NCBI RefSeq assembly: GCF_030166555.2
Contig: NZ_CP126461.2
Length of the DNA: 64,000 nucleotides
Source: Acholeplasma laidlawii_A
GTDB taxonomy: Bacteria > Bacillota_I > Bacilli_A > Acholeplasmatales > Acholeplasmataceae
Direction: 5' to 3' (one strand)
Positions 33,943 through 42,722 of the stretch are shown here, in pieces. How positions within the stretch are numbered: the first letter of the stretch is position 1; each line of letters opens with the position of its first letter. Both the position numbers and the translations under genes were made by a program. The notes below the pieces were generated by a model that worked only from the letters and a program-made list of their open reading frames with translations, had not been told where the DNA came from and did not search any database.

Positions 33943-34020
33943 TATTTAAAATAATTATAATTTGGTAATTTTTACTTATAAAAAGTATAATTAAGAAACT
34001 CAAAAAAGGGATGGAAATGT

Positions 34021-34049
34021 TTGATTATCGCTTAGGCATATGATACAAT
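34021..34049 (+). promoter_or_regulatory. tRNA-Val promoter
   Basis: TTGATT (34021-34026), 17 bases, TACAAT (34044-34049), 23 bases before the tRNA. Confidence 0.75.
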
Positions 34050-34071
34050 ACTATTGCGTCAAAATTTCAAC

Positions 34072-34146
34072 GCACAATTAGCTCAGCGGGAGAGCACCTG
34101 CTTGACGTGCAGGGGGTCACAAGTTCAATCCTTGTATTGTGCACCA
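34072..34146 (+). tRNA. tRNA-Val (GAC anticodon)
   Basis: 75 bases with encoded CCA. Acceptor GCACAAT (34072-34078) pairs with ATTGTGC (34136-34142); anticodon stem CCTGC/GCAGG with loop TTGACGT gives GAC at 34104-34106. D-arm AGCTCAGCGGGAGAGC and a T-arm with TTCAATC are normal. Confidence 0.97.
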
Positions 34147-34160
34147 TGTTAACATTGATT

Positions 34161-34190
34161 AGAGATTCTTCTGCGAGAGTCTCTTTTTTT
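34161..34190 (+). terminator. Terminator of tRNA-Val
   Basis: 9-bp stem with one G-U (34161-34169, 34176-34184), then a seven-T run. Confidence 0.85.
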
Positions 34191-34285
34191 AATCCTAAAA
34201 CATTAATTAACAAAAAACTATATAAAAGATATATAATAAAGATGATTTATCGGTTACTTAATTTATATTAAGGGGAGGACTTCAT

Positions 34286-37200
34286 ATGGAAAGTTTTGAT
34301 GTAAGTCTAGTTCCAACTATTTTCTTGGCATTTCAAGGTATTGTAATTGGGCTATTTGCTTTGGTACACATATTTCTAGGTAGAAAAAGAGGTGTTGTTA
34401 AAACCACCTGGTTTTTTATTGGTGAAATTATATTAGTATTTGTTTTACTTTGGGGATTAGGTTTATTCCAAACAAATGATTGGGTAACAGAAGCAATGGT
34501 ACGTCAGTACATCTCTTTTATACCTTTTGGTAATGAACAACTTGTAGAATACATGGATGAGATTGTGGCTAGTGGTATGTTACCTCTGTTTTTAGCAATT
34601 GTCGATTTAAGTATTAAAATGAGTATCTTCATTGTCTTTTACACAATCCTTAGAGCTATATTTAAGTGGATCTTGTTTGGTATACCTTGGTTGATATTTA
34701 TTAAACCAATTGTTAAGGATAAAGAAAAGAATAAATTTTTAGGCGGTATCGTAGGTATCTTTAGAGGTGCCTTTGCTGGATTTTTCTTAATCTTTCCTGT
34801 CTTAATTATCATTAATACAGTAGTTGGTGAGGGTGTTGAGTTAGATAATCCCGAATACAGTGATATTGCCCAAGCAGTATCACAAGCAAATCAATATAAC
34901 TTTGTTAAATATATTAATGATGCGACTAAAGTTAATGATGTTGGTCTAGCAGATTTCATGTTTGACCTAGCTTTTAAATCTAAAGTCAATGATGACGAAA
35001 TGATTGTTTGGCGTGTCGAATTAAAATGGATTGCTGAAGCAGGTAAAGTAGCACTACCTTATATATTAGATGAAAATTCGGAAATGGAAATCACCTTAGC
35101 TGAAATCACTAAATTCGAAGGCGCTTTTACCGCGTTTTCTAATTCTCAACTCTTAAACTCAAGTGTCAAACCAATGATGAAATTTGCTATCCTTGTTACA
35201 TCAGAACAAGAAGGATTTGATTTCTTATCAGAAACAGAAATTGCTGATTTGATTACACAAATCGATGGTGTAGATATTGATTTATCAAATGATGTCAATG
35301 AAGTATATCTTGCAGCTAAAGAATTATTAACCATACAAGATTATGCACAATGGCAAGCATCGCTTGAAAACCTTGGTTTAATAGCAAACTTTGATAGCGA
35401 TGATCAAGACTTATTTATTAGTGCATTAAATAGATTAGTAACCCTTGATTTACTTAAACTAGCAGATCCTATTTTATCTGTAGGTATGTATGATCAATCT
35501 ATCTTTGATCAAATTACTTGGTTAGAAACCAATGAAGAAAAAGTAGAACTAATAAATAGCGTTCGTGCAAAATTAAATGCTTATGAAGGTGAATTTGTCT
35601 CAACAACTTTAAGTGAACTTGTCGGTTTATTTGAGACAACATTCTACAGTTTCCCAGGTATTGATCTTGATGGTGATGGTACAACGGATGTTGAACTATC
35701 TGAATTAATAGAAAACATGGAAGACTTAAGTATTATATTAAATAAAGATCCACAATATCATACTTGGTTTAAAGAAGTATTAGATGGTGTTGGTTCATTA
35801 TCTGTGATTGACGTATTTATGGAACCACTCATGGGTATTGCCTACAACCAAATTGCTGGTCAAGATGAAATATTTGATGAAACAGAATTAGCATTATTAA
35901 AAGATATTATAGAAACTAACTTTAGCGATAGTGATGACTTAGCAAGAGAACTAACTTGGATTGCTGATGTTTATTATGCAATTGGTAGTTTAGAAGTAGG
36001 CGAATTATTAAAAGCTGGTGAAACACCAATTGTTATTATGGACACATTACTTGTTGATAATGATGGTCAACTGCTATTTAAAGAAATGGTAGATACCTTC
36101 TTAGAAGGTCAAACAATTAGCGCATTAACAAATCAAATGAGTAGTGCACTTATTAGAAAATATGTCACTGAACCAGTGACATTAGCTGAACCACTCAACC
36201 GTGCAGCAGCAATTTCTTCATTTAATTTTAATACTGAAATTAATGTCTTACTGGATGTGTTATTTGGTCTATATGATGAAGGTATGACACTTGAAGCAGC
36301 AATGAGTACAGAAGAAGACTCTAATATGCTAGAAACATTATTACCTTCCATCATTACTTATATTAGAGATGAAGCACAACAAACTAAGTTATTATCATCT
36401 AACATCCTATATTCATTCTTAGATTATAACTTATCAAGTATCCCAATGCTTGAAATGCCTGAAGTGATTTATGAAACAGAAGGTATGTATGAAGGTTGGA
36501 TTAAAAAGACTGAATTATCTAATTTATTATCCGTTATTGATGGTTTATTAACTGAAATGGAATCTCATGATATGGGTATTGAAGATCTCTTGGGTGGTAT
36601 GGAATCTATGAATGAATTCTTCCCTGTGATTAAAGGCTATGCAAGTAGTGAAGAAAATAGAGATACACTCTTATCATCTGATATCATTTATAAGACCGTA
36701 GATGACTTGATTCAAGGTATTGATTTAATTACTATCCCAGATAATGCAATCGTTACTGATGTCAACTCACCATATTATGAATGGACAGAACGTGTTGAAC
36801 TTAAAAAGATATTAGAAGCAATTGTAATTATGAATGTCGATGTACCACAAGAAGGCGAACAAATGAACTTAGATGCTATTACAGGTGAACAGATTAATGA
36901 TGTAATCCTTGTAGAATCTAAAGTTATGACAAGACTTCTTACAACCTATATTAAAGATGCAAATATATTTGATATCCCTGAAGTAGCTTATGAAACGAAT
37001 GAAGCACTTGATCTTAAACAAGAAGAACTCGAAGCGTTAGGTAATTTATTAGTTGATTTAAACCTTACATTAGGGGACTTAATTGGTGGTGGCGCTGGTA
37101 ACTTACTAGATAGTTATTATGTAAGTGACCTAACAAGCTTAGATTATAGTCAATCCTATTTAATCAAAGGATTTATTACCCACGGTATTAAAACCGGTAT

Positions 37201-38824
37201 TGGCACACCGCATACACTTGCACTTGATACAACTTACCCAGAAGTATTAAGTAATACTGAAATCGGTGAATTATTCAATATCTTAAATGCATTAGATACT
37301 ATACCATCCATGACTGTACAAGGATTAATGGATACACTGGATCCAAGCGTTTTAACCTATGAACAAACATCCGATATCATTAATAGTGGAGACTCTATCG
37401 TTATTAGATCTTTATTTAGTGATAATTTATTAGGTACTCAAATCATTAGTGACCTAACACTTCAAGATGTAGCCTATCATGATAATAATGGTACCTATGT
37501 CTATGATTTAATTAGTTACAATGAAATGAAAAAATTAGTCGATGCACTTGCTAACTTATTTGAACCAACAGATGTTGTTGTTGACTCTGTTACAAACCTA
37601 GATACAGATACATTAACCATTCATAATATGATGCTCATGCATCAAGAAGCATCAAGTATCATCCGCACATTAATGAGTGATTCTATTATTGGGTTTGCTA
37701 CACCACAAAGAATATCTGATGATGCATATGATCTATTAGCTCCAGGTGATTTAACTTACGTAGAATTAACTAATTTCTTAAATGCAATCGCTGTATTAGA
37801 TACCACATATAATGATGGTGACTTAAATAATGACTTACCAGTAACAGATTTAGTGGATACATTAGCGGGCTCTGTAGGTCAACTTAAACTTGGACAAATG
37901 CAAAGTATGCATCAAGAAGGCTCACTGATTATGCAAAAATTCATGTCAGAAGGTATTATCACAGCTGTACAAAGACCAAATGTTAGAGATGATGCATTTA
38001 GTGACCTAACAATGGAAATGGTTGATTATGGTGAAATTACGAAGTTACTCCTATCACTTAATGATATTGCATTATCTATGCATGCAAATGATCAAAACTT
38101 AGCTGATGATGAAACAATTACCAATGTAGTATCTAACATCACAACAAACCTAGAAACATCACTGATTCGTACAATAGCTACAAGAGAATCTATTATTGTT
38201 TATAGAAAAGTAACAAATGCAATCAATTCAAGCCTACCAGTTGCAATACCTACACTAGCACTACAAAACCATGCATATACAGGTGATGATATTACATCGA
38301 CTGAACTTGTTAACTTGACTTACGCGCTTGATGACCTTGGCTTTACAAATATTGATACATCGCTAGTTTACACTGGGGCATCTGATTTATTAAGTGTAAA
38401 AGATGCATTAACTAGAAACTCTTATATTATAGATAGAATGATTTCAGATGCTGTAACTACTGCAGGTTTAGATACTGTAGAATCTCATACAGGTATGGAA
38501 GATCCACTAATTGATATTCAAAAAGATGAACTAACAAATTTAGTAGACGCGTTTATTGCATTTGGTATTATTGATATCAATAATGCTACAAGTACAAGCA
38601 TGGCTACATTATATGCAAGTGCTCAAGCAATGAATGAAACCGAATTTAACGCTTATATCGATTTTGTTGAACCGTATGATCCATTAACAGAAGATCTCGG
38701 ATTAACTATCGTTAAAGACTTCTTGATTGCTAAACTAGATAACCAAATTCCAGATCCGTTTAACTTCCCAAATAATATCTCAGTTACAAACCGTCAAGAA
38801 CTACATGATTTAATTTACCCATAA
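34286..38824 (+). CDS. Giant membrane-anchored repeat protein, unknown function
   Basis: 1512 aa, no recognised family. The N-terminal 185 residues hold about five hydrophobic helices (~10-32, 42-61, 99-124, 126-142, 153-180). The rest is acidic, helical and repetitive. From residue ~726 to ~1404 about nine degenerate units of ~85 aa recur. Each has an SxIIxR-like helix, then a Pro-containing turn, an (E/D)xAY motif and an ExxxLxxAL-type helix (clear at nt ~36465, 36980, 37465, 37720, 37990 and 38267). A long domain outside the membrane is inferred. Its own promoter region and GGGGAGG Shine-Dalgarno are upstream. Confidence 0.85.
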   Translation: MESFDVSLVPTIFLAFQGIVIGLFALVHIFLGRKRGVVKTTWFFIGEIILVFVLLWGLGLFQTNDWVTEAMVRQYISFIPFGNEQLVEYMDEIVASGMLPLFLAIVDLSIKMSIFIVFYTILRAIFKWILFGIPWLIFIKPIVKDKEKNKFLGGIVGIFRGAFAGFFLIFPVLIIINTVVGEGVELDNPEYSDIAQAVSQANQYNFVKYINDATKVNDVGLADFMFDLAFKSKVNDDEMIVWRVELKWIAEAGKVALPYILDENSEMEITLAEITKFEGAFTAFSNSQLLNSSVKPMMKFAILVTSEQEGFDFLSETEIADLITQIDGVDIDLSNDVNEVYLAAKELLTIQDYAQWQASLENLGLIANFDSDDQDLFISALNRLVTLDLLKLADPILSVGMYDQSIFDQITWLETNEEKVELINSVRAKLNAYEGEFVSTTLSELVGLFETTFYSFPGIDLDGDGTTDVELSELIENMEDLSIILNKDPQYHTWFKEVLDGVGSLSVIDVFMEPLMGIAYNQIAGQDEIFDETELALLKDIIETNFSDSDDLARELTWIADVYYAIGSLEVGELLKAGETPIVIMDTLLVDNDGQLLFKEMVDTFLEGQTISALTNQMSSALIRKYVTEPVTLAEPLNRAAAISSFNFNTEINVLLDVLFGLYDEGMTLEAAMSTEEDSNMLETLLPSIITYIRDEAQQTKLLSSNILYSFLDYNLSSIPMLEMPEVIYETEGMYEGWIKKTELSNLLSVIDGLLTEMESHDMGIEDLLGGMESMNEFFPVIKGYASSEENRDTLLSSDIIYKTVDDLIQGIDLITIPDNAIVTDVNSPYYEWTERVELKKILEAIVIMNVDVPQEGEQMNLDAITGEQINDVILVESKVMTRLLTTYIKDANIFDIPEVAYETNEALDLKQEELEALGNLLVDLNLTLGDLIGGGAGNLLDSYYVSDLTSLDYSQSYLIKGFITHGIKTGIGTPHTLALDTTYPEVLSNTEIGELFNILNALDTIPSMTVQGLMDTLDPSVLTYEQTSDIINSGDSIVIRSLFSDNLLGTQIISDLTLQDVAYHDNNGTYVYDLISYNEMKKLVDALANLFEPTDVVVDSVTNLDTDTLTIHNMMLMHQEASSIIRTLMSDSIIGFATPQRISDDAYDLLAPGDLTYVELTNFLNAIAVLDTTYNDGDLNNDLPVTDLVDTLAGSVGQLKLGQMQSMHQEGSLIMQKFMSEGIITAVQRPNVRDDAFSDLTMEMVDYGEITKLLLSLNDIALSMHANDQNLADDETITNVVSNITTNLETSLIRTIATRESIIVYRKVTNAINSSLPVAIPTLALQNHAYTGDDITSTELVNLTYALDDLGFTNIDTSLVYTGASDLLSVKDALTRNSYIIDRMISDAVTTAGLDTVESHTGMEDPLIDIQKDELTNLVDAFIAFGIIDINNATSTSMATLYASAQAMNETEFNAYIDFVEPYDPLTEDLGLTIVKDFLIAKLDNQIPDPFNFPNNISVTNRQELHDLIYP

Positions 38825-38837
38825 AAATTTAAGTACT

Positions 38838-38870
38838 TACAAACCCAGAAAAGCACTTTCTGGGTTTGTA
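38838..38870 (+). terminator. Long hairpin after the giant protein gene
   Basis: Perfect 14-bp stem (38838-38851, 38857-38870), 5-base loop, but only a poor T run follows; it may act mainly as an mRNA 3' end or a weak terminator. Confidence 0.6.
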
Positions 38871-38940
38871 TCTACGTTCATAAGCGTAACATTGAATAAA
38901 AAATAATGTATAATAGAACTATGAAAGGTAGGGGATGCGT

Positions 38941-39600
38941 ATGAAACCGTCATATGGATGGCTTCTTAAATGGATTCTAGCAGCAATATTAATCGCTGTA
39001 GGTCTTACAATGTTTTTCCAAAAAGATTTAGTATTTTTAATTACAGGTATAGTGATTGTAGTGTTTTCACTATTTAGAGTGGTACCTCTTGTCAAATCAC
39101 TTAACAAAGAAATTTTAAGAACAATTAACTTAATTGAGATTATCTTTGATTTTTTATTAGGCGCATTAATGATTTATGTGGGTTATGAATCCATTAATTC
39201 AGGGAATGCAATTGATCCAATTTGGAGTCAAGTATATAAATACACCTTAGCATTTGTATTCTTAGCTCGTGGTGTTGTATTCTTTTATTCCACAGTATTT
39301 TTGGAAGAGAAAACAGAACAAATTAAGTTTTGGACACATATTGTTATATTTGCATTAGGTGCATTAATCCTTGGATTAAAAGACTTTGATCAATCTGCAA
39401 TTGCATGGTTATTACTTGTTATTTCACTATTAGGTGGCGCCTACTTAATCTATGATGGATCTAGAGGCTATGGTAAATACCGTGAGTACAGTTTGGGTAT
39501 AAACACTAAAAAGGAAAAGGCTAAAAATGTAGAAAAAGAATTACCTACAACAGATAAGCCACAACCTGAAAAAGATAGTGACAGACCATATATAAGTTAA
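38941..39600 (+). CDS. Membrane protein, unknown (DUF308/HdeD-like)
   Basis: 219 aa with about six short hydrophobic helices in tandem (~8-25, 30-45, 58-77, 93-110, 125-140, 148-164) and a charged C-terminal tail of about 45 residues rich in Lys, Glu and Pro. The helix-pair layout recalls DUF308/HdeD proteins, but the match is loose. AAGGTAGGGG lies 7 bases before the ATG at 38941; an ATG at 38935 is too close to it. Followed by a strong terminator. Confidence 0.8.
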   Translation: MKPSYGWLLKWILAAILIAVGLTMFFQKDLVFLITGIVIVVFSLFRVVPLVKSLNKEILRTINLIEIIFDFLLGALMIYVGYESINSGNAIDPIWSQVYKYTLAFVFLARGVVFFYSTVFLEEKTEQIKFWTHIVIFALGALILGLKDFDQSAIAWLLLVISLLGGAYLIYDGSRGYGKYREYSLGINTKKEKAKNVEKELPTTDKPQPEKDSDRPYIS

Positions 39601-39623
39601 GCATTATAATGAATAAACCTTTT

Positions 39624-39650
39624 AAAAAGCGCTAATTTAGCGCTTTTTTT
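39624..39650 (+). terminator. Terminator of membrane protein gene
   Basis: AAAAAGCGCTAA/TTAGCGCTTTTT palindromic hairpin with seven T. Confidence 0.9.
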
Positions 39651-39828
39651 AATGTTGTATGTACACACAATGAAATCAGTTTTATATCTACTACAAAGTA
39701 TATTTAATAAATTTTCTAAAATAAAATAATGATGTGTGTAGTCTAACTTGTATGCTATAAAATTCATGAAGTATATACATACTAAACTTTGAAACAAAAA
39801 TAATTTGAAAGGGAAGTGTTTTCAATAA

Positions 39829-39841
39829 TTTGAACTTCAAA
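39829..39841 (+). promoter_or_regulatory. FabT-like operator 1 of acc/fab operon
   Basis: TTTGA-ACT-TCAAA, ending four bases before the -35 box. Same core as at fabV (4637-4649). Confidence 0.65.
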
Positions 39842-39845
39842 ACAA

Positions 39846-39873
39846 TTGACAAATGGCTTAAAAGTGATAGAAT
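39846..39873 (+). promoter_or_regulatory. acc/fab operon promoter
   Basis: TTGACA (39846-39851), 16 bases, TAGAAT (39868-39873). Start near 39880, giving a leader of about 150 bases before accB. Confidence 0.8.
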
Positions 39874-39882
39874 GTTAATAAG

Positions 39883-39895
39883 TTTGAAGTTCAAG
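39883..39895 (+). promoter_or_regulatory. FabT-like operator 2 of acc/fab operon
   Basis: TTTGA-AGT-TCAAG (12 of 13 bases palindromic in plan), at about +4 to +16. Placement downstream of the start matches the fabV operator. Confidence 0.65.
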
Positions 39896-39917
39896 GCAAT
39901 TCAAGCTTAGATTCATC

Positions 39918-40001
39918 ACATCATTATAAGATATATTAACTAAATATGCTTATGCGTATTTGGCCTTTATTGCGTTTTAAAAACTCAAGATCTAATGATG
40001 T
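39918..40001 (+). ncRNA. Structured leader of acc/fab mRNA (candidate)
   Basis: ACATCATTA (39918-39926) pairs with TAATGATGT (39993-40001) and encloses a 10-bp hairpin with TTAT loop (39940-39949 with 39954-39963). It ends 27 bases before accB. It matches no riboswitch class that I recognise. Confidence 0.4.
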
Positions 40002-40028
40002 ATAAAAAAATGAAAACGAGAGAACAAT

Positions 40029-40484
40029 ATGAAACTAAATGAAATCAAAAGTATTATAAAAGACTTTGAAACATCCACTCTTACAGTTTTACAATTAGAA
40101 ACTGATAATGTGAAGTTAAAATTATCCAAAAATAAAGAAAACAATGTAGAACAAGTAGTACAATCATCAGATGTTACAGCAAGCACCCAAATGGTACACA
40201 ATTCACAAACAGCTGTACCAGTTGCAACGACGCCTAACTTAGGTGATTTAGCAATCAAATCACCGCTTGTAGGCACTTTTTATGAAGCGTCCTCACCTGA
40301 TGCTGAACCATTTGTAAAAGTTGGTGATGTAGTTAAAAAAGGACAGGTCGTATGTATTGTTGAAGCGATGAAAATTATGAATGAAATTACATCGTCAGTA
40401 GATGGCAAGGTGACTAAAATCAACTTTAAAAATGGTGATGTTGTAGGGTTTGATGATGTCTTATTTGCAGTGGTGCAAGCGTAA
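40029..40484 (+). CDS. accB: Acetyl-CoA carboxylase biotin carrier AccB
   Basis: 151 aa. Carries biotin between the carboxylase and transferase sites. The biotin attachment Lys115 is in VEAMKIMNEI, within a C-terminal lipoyl-like domain (~75-150) that keeps the thumb-like segment seen in BCCP. A linker with Val/Gln/Thr residues (~45-70) joins it to the N-terminal helix. First gene of the operon; GAGAG Shine-Dalgarno. The birA and bioY genes at the operon end would supply and attach its biotin. Confidence 0.96.
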   Translation: MKLNEIKSIIKDFETSTLTVLQLETDNVKLKLSKNKENNVEQVVQSSDVTASTQMVHNSQTAVPVATTPNLGDLAIKSPLVGTFYEASSPDAEPFVKVGDVVKKGQVVCIVEAMKIMNEITSSVDGKVTKINFKNGDVVGFDDVLFAVVQA

Positions 40485-41863
40485 TGGCACAAAACAAGGT
40501 ATTAGTAGCAAACCGTGGTGAAATTGCTGTTCGTATTATTAGAGCATGTAAAGAATTAGGTATACCTGTTGTAGCGGTCTATTCAACTGCTGATAAATCT
40601 TCACTGCATACAAAATTAGCAGATGAAGCAGTTTGTATTGGGTCTGCAAGATCCAAAGATAGTTATTTAAATATGCAGGCTGTATTAAGTGCAGCAATCG
40701 CAACAGGATGTAATGCCATTCACCCAGGTTATGGCTTTTTAGCAGAGAATGCTAAATTTATCGAGATGGTTGAAGCAACAGGTATTAAGTTTATCGGTCC
40801 ATCATCTAACGTTGTTAGTAAATTAGGTGATAAAGCGACTGCCAGAGCAATTGCAAAAGCAGTAGGTGTTCCAGTCGTTGAAGGTTCTGATGGTGTTGTT
40901 GAAAACAAGGAGATCGGATTAAAGATTGCTAAACAGATTGGTTATCCTATTATGATTAAAGCAAGTTCTGGTGGTGGTGGACGTGGTATTAGCGTATGTC
41001 ACAATGATACAGAATTCAAAAAGGCTTTTGACATGACATCGATGGAGGCAGAATCAGCATTTGGCGATAAATCTGTCTATATTGAAAAATTTGTAGAAAA
41101 TCCAAGACATATTGAAATCCAAATTATTGCAGATAGTAAAGGCAATGTCGTCCATTTATATGAACGTGATTGTTCAATGCAAAGACGTAATCAAAAATTA
41201 ATTGAAGAAGCACCGTCTTCTATTTTAAATGAGGACTTAAGACGCAAAATGGGCCAATCCGCAGTTAAGTTAGCTAAACATGTAGGCTATGAAAATGCTG
41301 GAACCATTGAATTTTTAGTAGACTCTAGAAAAAATTACTATTTTATTGAAATGAATACACGCATTCAAGTAGAACATCCAGTTACTGAGATGATTACAGG
41401 TATTGATCTTGTTAAAGAACAAATTAAAATAGCATATGGTAAGCCTCTAAGCTTTAAACAACGTGATGTGAAAATTACAGGGCATGCGATTGAATGTAGA
41501 ATCAATGCTGAGGATCCAATGAATAACTTTATGCCGGCTCCTGGTAAAATCGGTAAGATTTTACTACCAGGTGGTTTTAATGTACGCTTTGATTCTCATA
41601 TATATCCTGATTATGAGGTACCACCTTTCTATGATTCAATGTTGGGTAAATTAATTGTATTTGCACCTACTAGAAAAGAAGCGATGCGTAAAATGCGCAT
41701 TGCATTAGAACAATTAGTTATTGAAGGTATTACTACAAATATTGAATATCATTATGCAATATTACATGCTACTGATTTTATTAAAGGTACATATGATACA
41801 GGATTTGTAGCTAAATTTAATGGATTAATCCAAGGTGAATATAATGAATCACTTATTGGATGA
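40484..41863 (+). CDS. accC: Acetyl-CoA carboxylase biotin carboxylase AccC
   Basis: 459 aa, full length. Uses ATP and bicarbonate to carboxylate the biotin on AccB. N-terminal ANRGEIAVRIIRACKELG, ATP-grasp glycine loop SSGGGGRGIS (~163-172), HIEIQIIAD, ERDCSMQRRNQKLIEEAPS and EMNTRIQVEHPVTE are all present. It starts on the last base of the accB stop and overlaps accD by 20 bases. Confidence 0.97.
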   Translation: MAQNKVLVANRGEIAVRIIRACKELGIPVVAVYSTADKSSLHTKLADEAVCIGSARSKDSYLNMQAVLSAAIATGCNAIHPGYGFLAENAKFIEMVEATGIKFIGPSSNVVSKLGDKATARAIAKAVGVPVVEGSDGVVENKEIGLKIAKQIGYPIMIKASSGGGGRGISVCHNDTEFKKAFDMTSMEAESAFGDKSVYIEKFVENPRHIEIQIIADSKGNVVHLYERDCSMQRRNQKLIEEAPSSILNEDLRRKMGQSAVKLAKHVGYENAGTIEFLVDSRKNYYFIEMNTRIQVEHPVTEMITGIDLVKEQIKIAYGKPLSFKQRDVKITGHAIECRINAEDPMNNFMPAPGKIGKILLPGGFNVRFDSHIYPDYEVPPFYDSMLGKLIVFAPTRKEAMRKMRIALEQLVIEGITTNIEYHYAILHATDFIKGTYDTGFVAKFNGLIQGEYNESLIG

Positions 41864-42722
41864 ACGTAAAAGAAGATTATCTCAGTTTCATGAGATTATT
41901 AAAAAAAGACCTATAGAAACTAAACCAGTAGATATTCCTGATGGTGTATTTACTCAGTGTGAACAATGTAACTCTGCAATCTATAATAAGGATTTAGAAC
42001 ATAACTATGAAGTGTGTCCTTATTGTAGTTACCATTTTAAAATTAATGCGGTAAAACGTTTAAAGTATACACTTGATGAGGATACTTTTAAACCTTTATT
42101 TGAGAACATAACATCCAAAAATCCTCTAGGCATGCCTGAATATGAAGAAAAGTTAGATAAAGGCATGAGAATGGCAAAAATGAATGAAGCATTTTTAGCA
42201 GGAACCGGGAAAATAGATGGTCAAAACTTGGCTATCGGTGTTCTTGATTCATATTTTATGATGGGTTCAATGGGTTCAGTTGTAGGGGAGCGTATTACTA
42301 GATTAATTGAACATGCTGCTAAGCACAATTTACCGCTTGTGATATTTAGTGCATCCGGTGGAGCACGTATGCAAGAAGGTATTTTAAGTTTAATGCAAAT
42401 GGCTAAAACATCTGGTGCGCTAAATTTGCTTGATGAAAAAGGCTTAGTATACATTTCTGTAATGACGAATCCAACAACCGGTGGTGTTGCTGCATCCTTT
42501 GCAAGTTTAGGAGATATCAATATTGCTGAAAAATCCAGTTTAATTGGTTTTGCAGGTGCTAGAGTTATTAAACAAACAATTGGTCAAGATTTACCAACTG
42601 GTTTTCAAACCGATGCTTTTCAACTTCAAAAAGGACAAGTGGACTTGGTTGTTTTAAGATCTCAATTGAAAAAGACTATATCAACATTACTTAAACTACA
42701 TGCTAAGAAGGTGATATCATGA
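41844..42722 (+). CDS. accD: Acetyl-CoA carboxyltransferase beta AccD
   Basis: 292 aa. With AccA it moves carboxyl from biotin to acetyl-CoA. An N-terminal zinc ribbon has Cys39, Cys42, Cys58 and Cys61; the crotonase-like core shows FSASGGARMQEG and MTNPTTGGVAASFA. I start at ATG 41844, which has AAGGTGA upstream; a GTG three codons earlier lies inside that Shine-Dalgarno. It overlaps accC by 20 bases and accA by four (ATGA). Confidence 0.96.
   Translation: MNHLLDERKRRLSQFHEIIKKRPIETKPVDIPDGVFTQCEQCNSAIYNKDLEHNYEVCPYCSYHFKINAVKRLKYTLDEDTFKPLFENITSKNPLGMPEYEEKLDKGMRMAKMNEAFLAGTGKIDGQNLAIGVLDSYFMMGSMGSVVGERITRLIEHAAKHNLPLVIFSASGGARMQEGILSLMQMAKTSGALNLLDEKGLVYISVMTNPTTGGVAASFASLGDINIAEKSSLIGFAGARVIKQTIGQDLPTGFQTDAFQLQKGQVDLVVLRSQLKKTISTLLKLHAKKVIS

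Larger units (their letters stand above)
39601..40028. other. 428-base regulatory region upstream of acc/fab operon
   Basis: No gene is supported. It holds the upstream terminator, an AT-rich stretch with extra TTTGA half-sites (39787-39810), the fab promoter with its two operators and a structured leader, listed separately. Confidence 0.75.

Noticed and set aside
34286..34830. CvpA-family protein
   Set aside because: The N-terminal helices look loosely similar, but the length and the repeat region do not fit, so I left the family open.
36133..36354. Antisense reading frames inside large genes
   Set aside because: They mirror strongly coding plus-strand sequence, have no Shine-Dalgarno and code no recognisable protein.
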